23,281 nt of DNA from a virus. The notes beneath the pieces were generated by a model. The model saw only the letters and a program-made list of their open reading frames with translations. It was not told the DNA's origin and did no database searches. Of this stretch, positions 20,860-23,281 are shown one piece after another (the first letter of the stretch is position 1; every line of letters starts with the position of its first letter). The stretch covers positions 1-23,281 of IMG/VR virus record IMGVR_UViG_3300006919_000470. One strand, given 5' to 3'. A program made the translations under genes and the position numbers.

Positions 20860-23281
20860 ATGGCAAGAAACGGATCAGGTACATACACTCTACCTACTGG
20901 AAACCCAGTAGCTAGTGGTACAGTAATTTCAAGCACTACTCACAATAATACTATGACAGATGTGGGTACAGCTTTGACCAATTCTGTAGCTCGTAACGGT
21001 GAAGCACCTTTTACGGCAGATCAGCCTATGGGTGATAACAAGATTACTGGCTTAAAAAATCCAACTGCTCAGACAGACGCTACTAATTTATTAGCAATCC
21101 AGCATGGAACGGGTGTATACGGAGCAACAGTAGGTGGTTCAGGAAACGCCATAACCGTAACTTTATCTCCTGCTATAACCGCCTACGCTGCTGGTCAAAA
21201 ATTCAGCTTTATTGCTGGGGCAGCTAATACAGGTGGAGTTACTATTAATTTTAATGGATTAGGTGCAAAAGCAATTACCAAAGTAGGCACAACTGCTCTG
21301 GTAGCTAATGATATATTATCTAGCAGCTTGGTCGAAGTAGAATATGACGGTACGAGATTTCAGTTAATTTCACCAATTGGTGCTGATCCATCTGGTACAT
21401 ATTTACCGCTTGCTGGTGGTACGCTAACAGGCGATTTGAATATGTCTGCCAAAGCTATTAATGAGGCCACTCATACTGAGGCTGCTCATGCCACTACTAG
21501 CGATATATGGACGGGCGGTAATACCTGTCTACTGTCAGGTTCAGTAGTTACTTTCACAGACGTTGCAGACGCTCCAGCAGTAGGGGCAGTACGCTACGTG
21601 GTCGCTAATGCAGCACACGTTATTACTGATAATAGTGCATTGGAAGTTGATGGAAATGCCAACTATACTTGTGCAGTAGGAGACTTACTTAGATTTGAAG
21701 CAAAAACCACTTCAACCTTTAGAGTAAGCGTAGTTGCTCATGGAGATGGTGGCGGTAGCGGTGATGCTAAAACAGCTAATCCACTATCTCAGTTTGCTGC
21801 TACAACTAGCGCACAATTGGCTGGAGTAATATCAAATGAAACAGGATCAGGACTATTAGTTTTTGGCACAAGTCCAACTTTAGTAACTCCTGCTTTAGGC
21901 ACTCCATCTGCTTTAGTTGGAACAAATATATCAGGAACGGCAGCTAGTCTTACCGCAGGTAATGTAACGACTAATGCTAACCTCACAGGTCATATTACCA
22001 GTAGTGGTAACGCTGCTGTACTAGGCTCATTTACTTCAGCACAACTAAAAGCAGCACTAACAAACGAGACGGGTTCTGGAGCTGCTGTTTTTGCAGAAAG
22101 CCCGACATTAGTTACTCCTGCGCTTGGCACTCCGGCAAGTGGAGTAGCAACTAATCTAACAGGAACTGCGTCAGGACTTACTTCTGGCAATGTAACGACT
22201 AATGCAAACTTAACAGGTCATATAACTAGCTCTGGCAATGCAGCGGTATTGGGCAGCTTTACTTCAGCTCAACTAGCTACAGCACTAACAAATGAGACAG
22301 GTTCAGGAGCAGCTTGCTTTGCTACCGCGCCTACTATAGTAGGACTCACGGCAACTGGTGATATTACTATGTCGGGTAAAGCTGTTAATGAAGCTGTACA
22401 TACTGAAGCTGCACACGCTACAACTTCTGATATTTGGACAGGTGGGAATACGTGCTTATTGAGTGGTAGTGTAGTTACCTTTACTGATGTGGCAGATGCA
22501 CCTCAAGCTGGGGCAGTTCGATTCGTCGTGGCAAATGCTGCTCATGTAATAACTGATAACTCTGCGCTAGAGGTAGATGGTAACGCTAATTACACTTGTG
22601 GCATAGGTGATGTATTAATGTTCACAGCAAAAACTACATCTACTTTCCGTGTAAATATACTTTCTCATGGAGACACAACTGGCGATTATGTGCCATCAGC
22701 AGTAGCAATAACGGGTGGTACTATCAATGGAACTACCGTTGGAGCGTCTACACCTGCTGCGGGTAATTTTACTTCTTTAGATGCTACTGGTGTAGCTAGT
22801 GCTACCACTTTTGAACCAGATGGTGATACCTCGGCAAGTGATAACGCAGCAATAGGTTATACAGCAGCAGAGGGGCTAATACTTACTGGTCAAGGTTCAA
22901 CGACAGATGTGACCATCAAAAATGATGCTGACGCTAAAGTTATGGGGGTGCTTACAGGAACAACTACCGCAGCTTTTGAAGGAGAGGTCACAGCAACTGG
23001 CTTCACAGGTACACTTGATGGCGTACTGGGTGGCGGAACTCCGGCTGCTGCCACTACAACAACTCTCAATGCTACTGGTGTTGCCACTCTGCGATCAGAG
23101 ATTGACGAAAGTAGCGCATATACTGGTCAGCTTGTAATTGACTCTGTAACTAAATCAGCAGGACACTTAGCTAGGATTCTCTTTGAACATGACGATCATG
23201 GTTCAGCATCAATTGCAAGTGATTACGAAAGTGCTGGATATGGCAATCTAATACTTTCTACCAGAGGTGGTGGAAATCCAA
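20860..23281 (+). CDS. Tail fibre protein, open at the window end (807+ aa)
   Basis: ATG 20860 follows AAGGA. The frame stays open to the last base, so the gene is partial at its 3' end. The N-terminus (MARNGSGTYTLPTGNPVASG, then TVISSTTHNNTMTDVGTALT) is the usual virion-anchoring start of podovirus fibres. The shaft is built of Thr/Ala/Gly-rich beta repeats (GNVTTNANLTGHITSSGNAA, PTLVTPALGTP), including a 228-base repeat unit and a separate duplicated 102-residue block. Near the end LRSEIDESSAYTGQLVID and HLARILFEHDDHGSASIASD begin a different domain, probably the start of the receptor-binding or chaperone part, which lies outside. The fibre recognises the host surface. Confidence 0.88.
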   Translation, partial: MARNGSGTYTLPTGNPVASGTVISSTTHNNTMTDVGTALTNSVARNGEAPFTADQPMGDNKITGLKNPTAQTDATNLLAIQHGTGVYGATVGGSGNAITVTLSPAITAYAAGQKFSFIAGAANTGGVTINFNGLGAKAITKVGTTALVANDILSSSLVEVEYDGTRFQLISPIGADPSGTYLPLAGGTLTGDLNMSAKAINEATHTEAAHATTSDIWTGGNTCLLSGSVVTFTDVADAPAVGAVRYVVANAAHVITDNSALEVDGNANYTCAVGDLLRFEAKTTSTFRVSVVAHGDGGGSGDAKTANPLSQFAATTSAQLAGVISNETGSGLLVFGTSPTLVTPALGTPSALVGTNISGTAASLTAGNVTTNANLTGHITSSGNAAVLGSFTSAQLKAALTNETGSGAAVFAESPTLVTPALGTPASGVATNLTGTASGLTSGNVTTNANLTGHITSSGNAAVLGSFTSAQLATALTNETGSGAACFATAPTIVGLTATGDITMSGKAVNEAVHTEAAHATTSDIWTGGNTCLLSGSVVTFTDVADAPQAGAVRFVVANAAHVITDNSALEVDGNANYTCGIGDVLMFTAKTTSTFRVNILSHGDTTGDYVPSAVAITGGTINGTTVGASTPAAGNFTSLDATGVASATTFEPDGDTSASDNAAIGYTAAEGLILTGQGSTTDVTIKNDADAKVMGVLTGTTTAAFEGEVTATGFTGTLDGVLGGGTPAAATTTTLNATGVATLRSEIDESSAYTGQLVIDSVTKSAGHLARILFEHDDHGSASIASDYESAGYGNLILSTRGGGNP
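21442..21747 (+). repeat. Intragenic duplication, copy A (102 codons)
   Basis: Codons 195-296 of the fibre gene, from the ATG of MSAKAINEATHTEAAH to the GAT of VVAHGD. It matches copy B at 87 of 102 residues. Of the 87 shared residues, 59 use a different synonymous codon, so the DNA match is much weaker than the protein match. Confidence 0.85.
21802..22335 (+). repeat. 228-base in-frame fibre repeat array
   Basis: Three copies at a spacing of 228 bases (76 residues). Copy 1 (21802-21957) lacks the 5' part, copy 2 is complete (21958-22185), and copy 3 (22186 on) is clear to about 22335 before diverging. Shared protein segments are GNVTTNANLTGHITSSGNAA, VLGSFTSAQL, TNETGSGA and PTLVTPALGTP. 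The type is common in phage fibre shafts. The array lies between duplication copies A and B. Confidence 0.8.
22369..22674 (+). repeat. Intragenic duplication, copy B (102 codons)
   Basis: In-frame second copy, 927 bases after copy A (MSGKAVNEAVHTEAAH to ILSHGD). The longest conserved protein run includes SDIWTGGNTCLLSGSVVTFT. Four serine positions switch between TCN and AGY codon groups. The differences that change the protein cluster at the copy ends and around residues 78-86. Confidence 0.85.

Noticed and set aside
22922-23137. 71-codon frame in the fibre region
   Set aside because: Leu/Gln-rich out-of-frame reading of the fibre repeats.
21442-23281. Diversity-generating retroelement target in the fibre
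   Set aside because: No template repeat or reverse transcriptase is seen in the window, and the copy differences are mostly synonymous rather than adenine-directed.
1-23281. tRNA genes and CRISPR arrays
   Set aside because: No cloverleaf-like stretch or regularly spaced short palindromic repeats found on reading.

Overview
This window is a one-directional block of late (packaging and virion) genes from a tailed bacteriophage. Its gene order resembles the P22-like podoviruses. All supported genes are on the + strand, most overlap or touch by a few bases (TAATG, ATGA and TTGA junctions), and the DNA is AT-rich throughout. There is no rRNA, tRNA, CRISPR array, integrase or transposase. The Shine-Dalgarno sites and four exact copies of the consensus DnaA box (TTATCCACA on the reverse strand) fit a Gram-negative host, but the sequence does not fix the host, and it does not show whether the phage is temperate.

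Layout. Bases 1-303 hold no gene. They carry a cluster of same-oriented DnaA boxes and direct repeats, a candidate replication origin or DnaA-regulated site. Bases 304-747 hold a small protein that may be a Q-type late antiterminator, followed by a leader and a strong intrinsic terminator, the layout expected of an antiterminated late operon. Bases 762-2891 hold small accessory genes (three of them too short for a usual ORF cut-off), a minimal HExxH metallopeptidase and an HTH-metallophosphoesterase. Bases 2891-4791 encode the terminase small and large subunits with a tiny gene overlapping both.

Bases 4788-14034 are the head and neck module: small beta-rich protein, 730-residue P22-type portal, short conserved protein, a modular protein with a ParB/Srx-like C-terminus, scaffold, major capsid protein, probable decoration protein, coiled-coil protein, a gp4-like adaptor with an inserted beta-rich segment, and a gp10-like tail protein. 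Intrinsic terminators lie before the scaffold gene, between capsid and decoration genes, and after the decoration gene.

Bases 14018-20846 hold a GNAT acetyltransferase, a repeat-rich virion protein, two small proteins, a PP-loop PAPS/APS-reductase-like enzyme with an iron-sulfur type cysteine pattern, and two large proteins likely to be ejected with the DNA. From 20860 to the window end runs an open tail-fibre gene (807 complete codons seen, no stop). It contains a 102-codon duplication with highly conserved protein but heavily changed synonymous codons.

How the genes fit together: terminase loads DNA through the portal into a scaffold-assembled capsid, the adaptor and gp10-like proteins close the neck, the internal proteins are delivered at infection, and the fibre recognises the host. 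The ParB-like protein, GNAT, PAPS-reductase-like enzyme, HExxH protein and phosphoesterase are the non-structural cargo most likely to act on host metabolism, defence or DNA.
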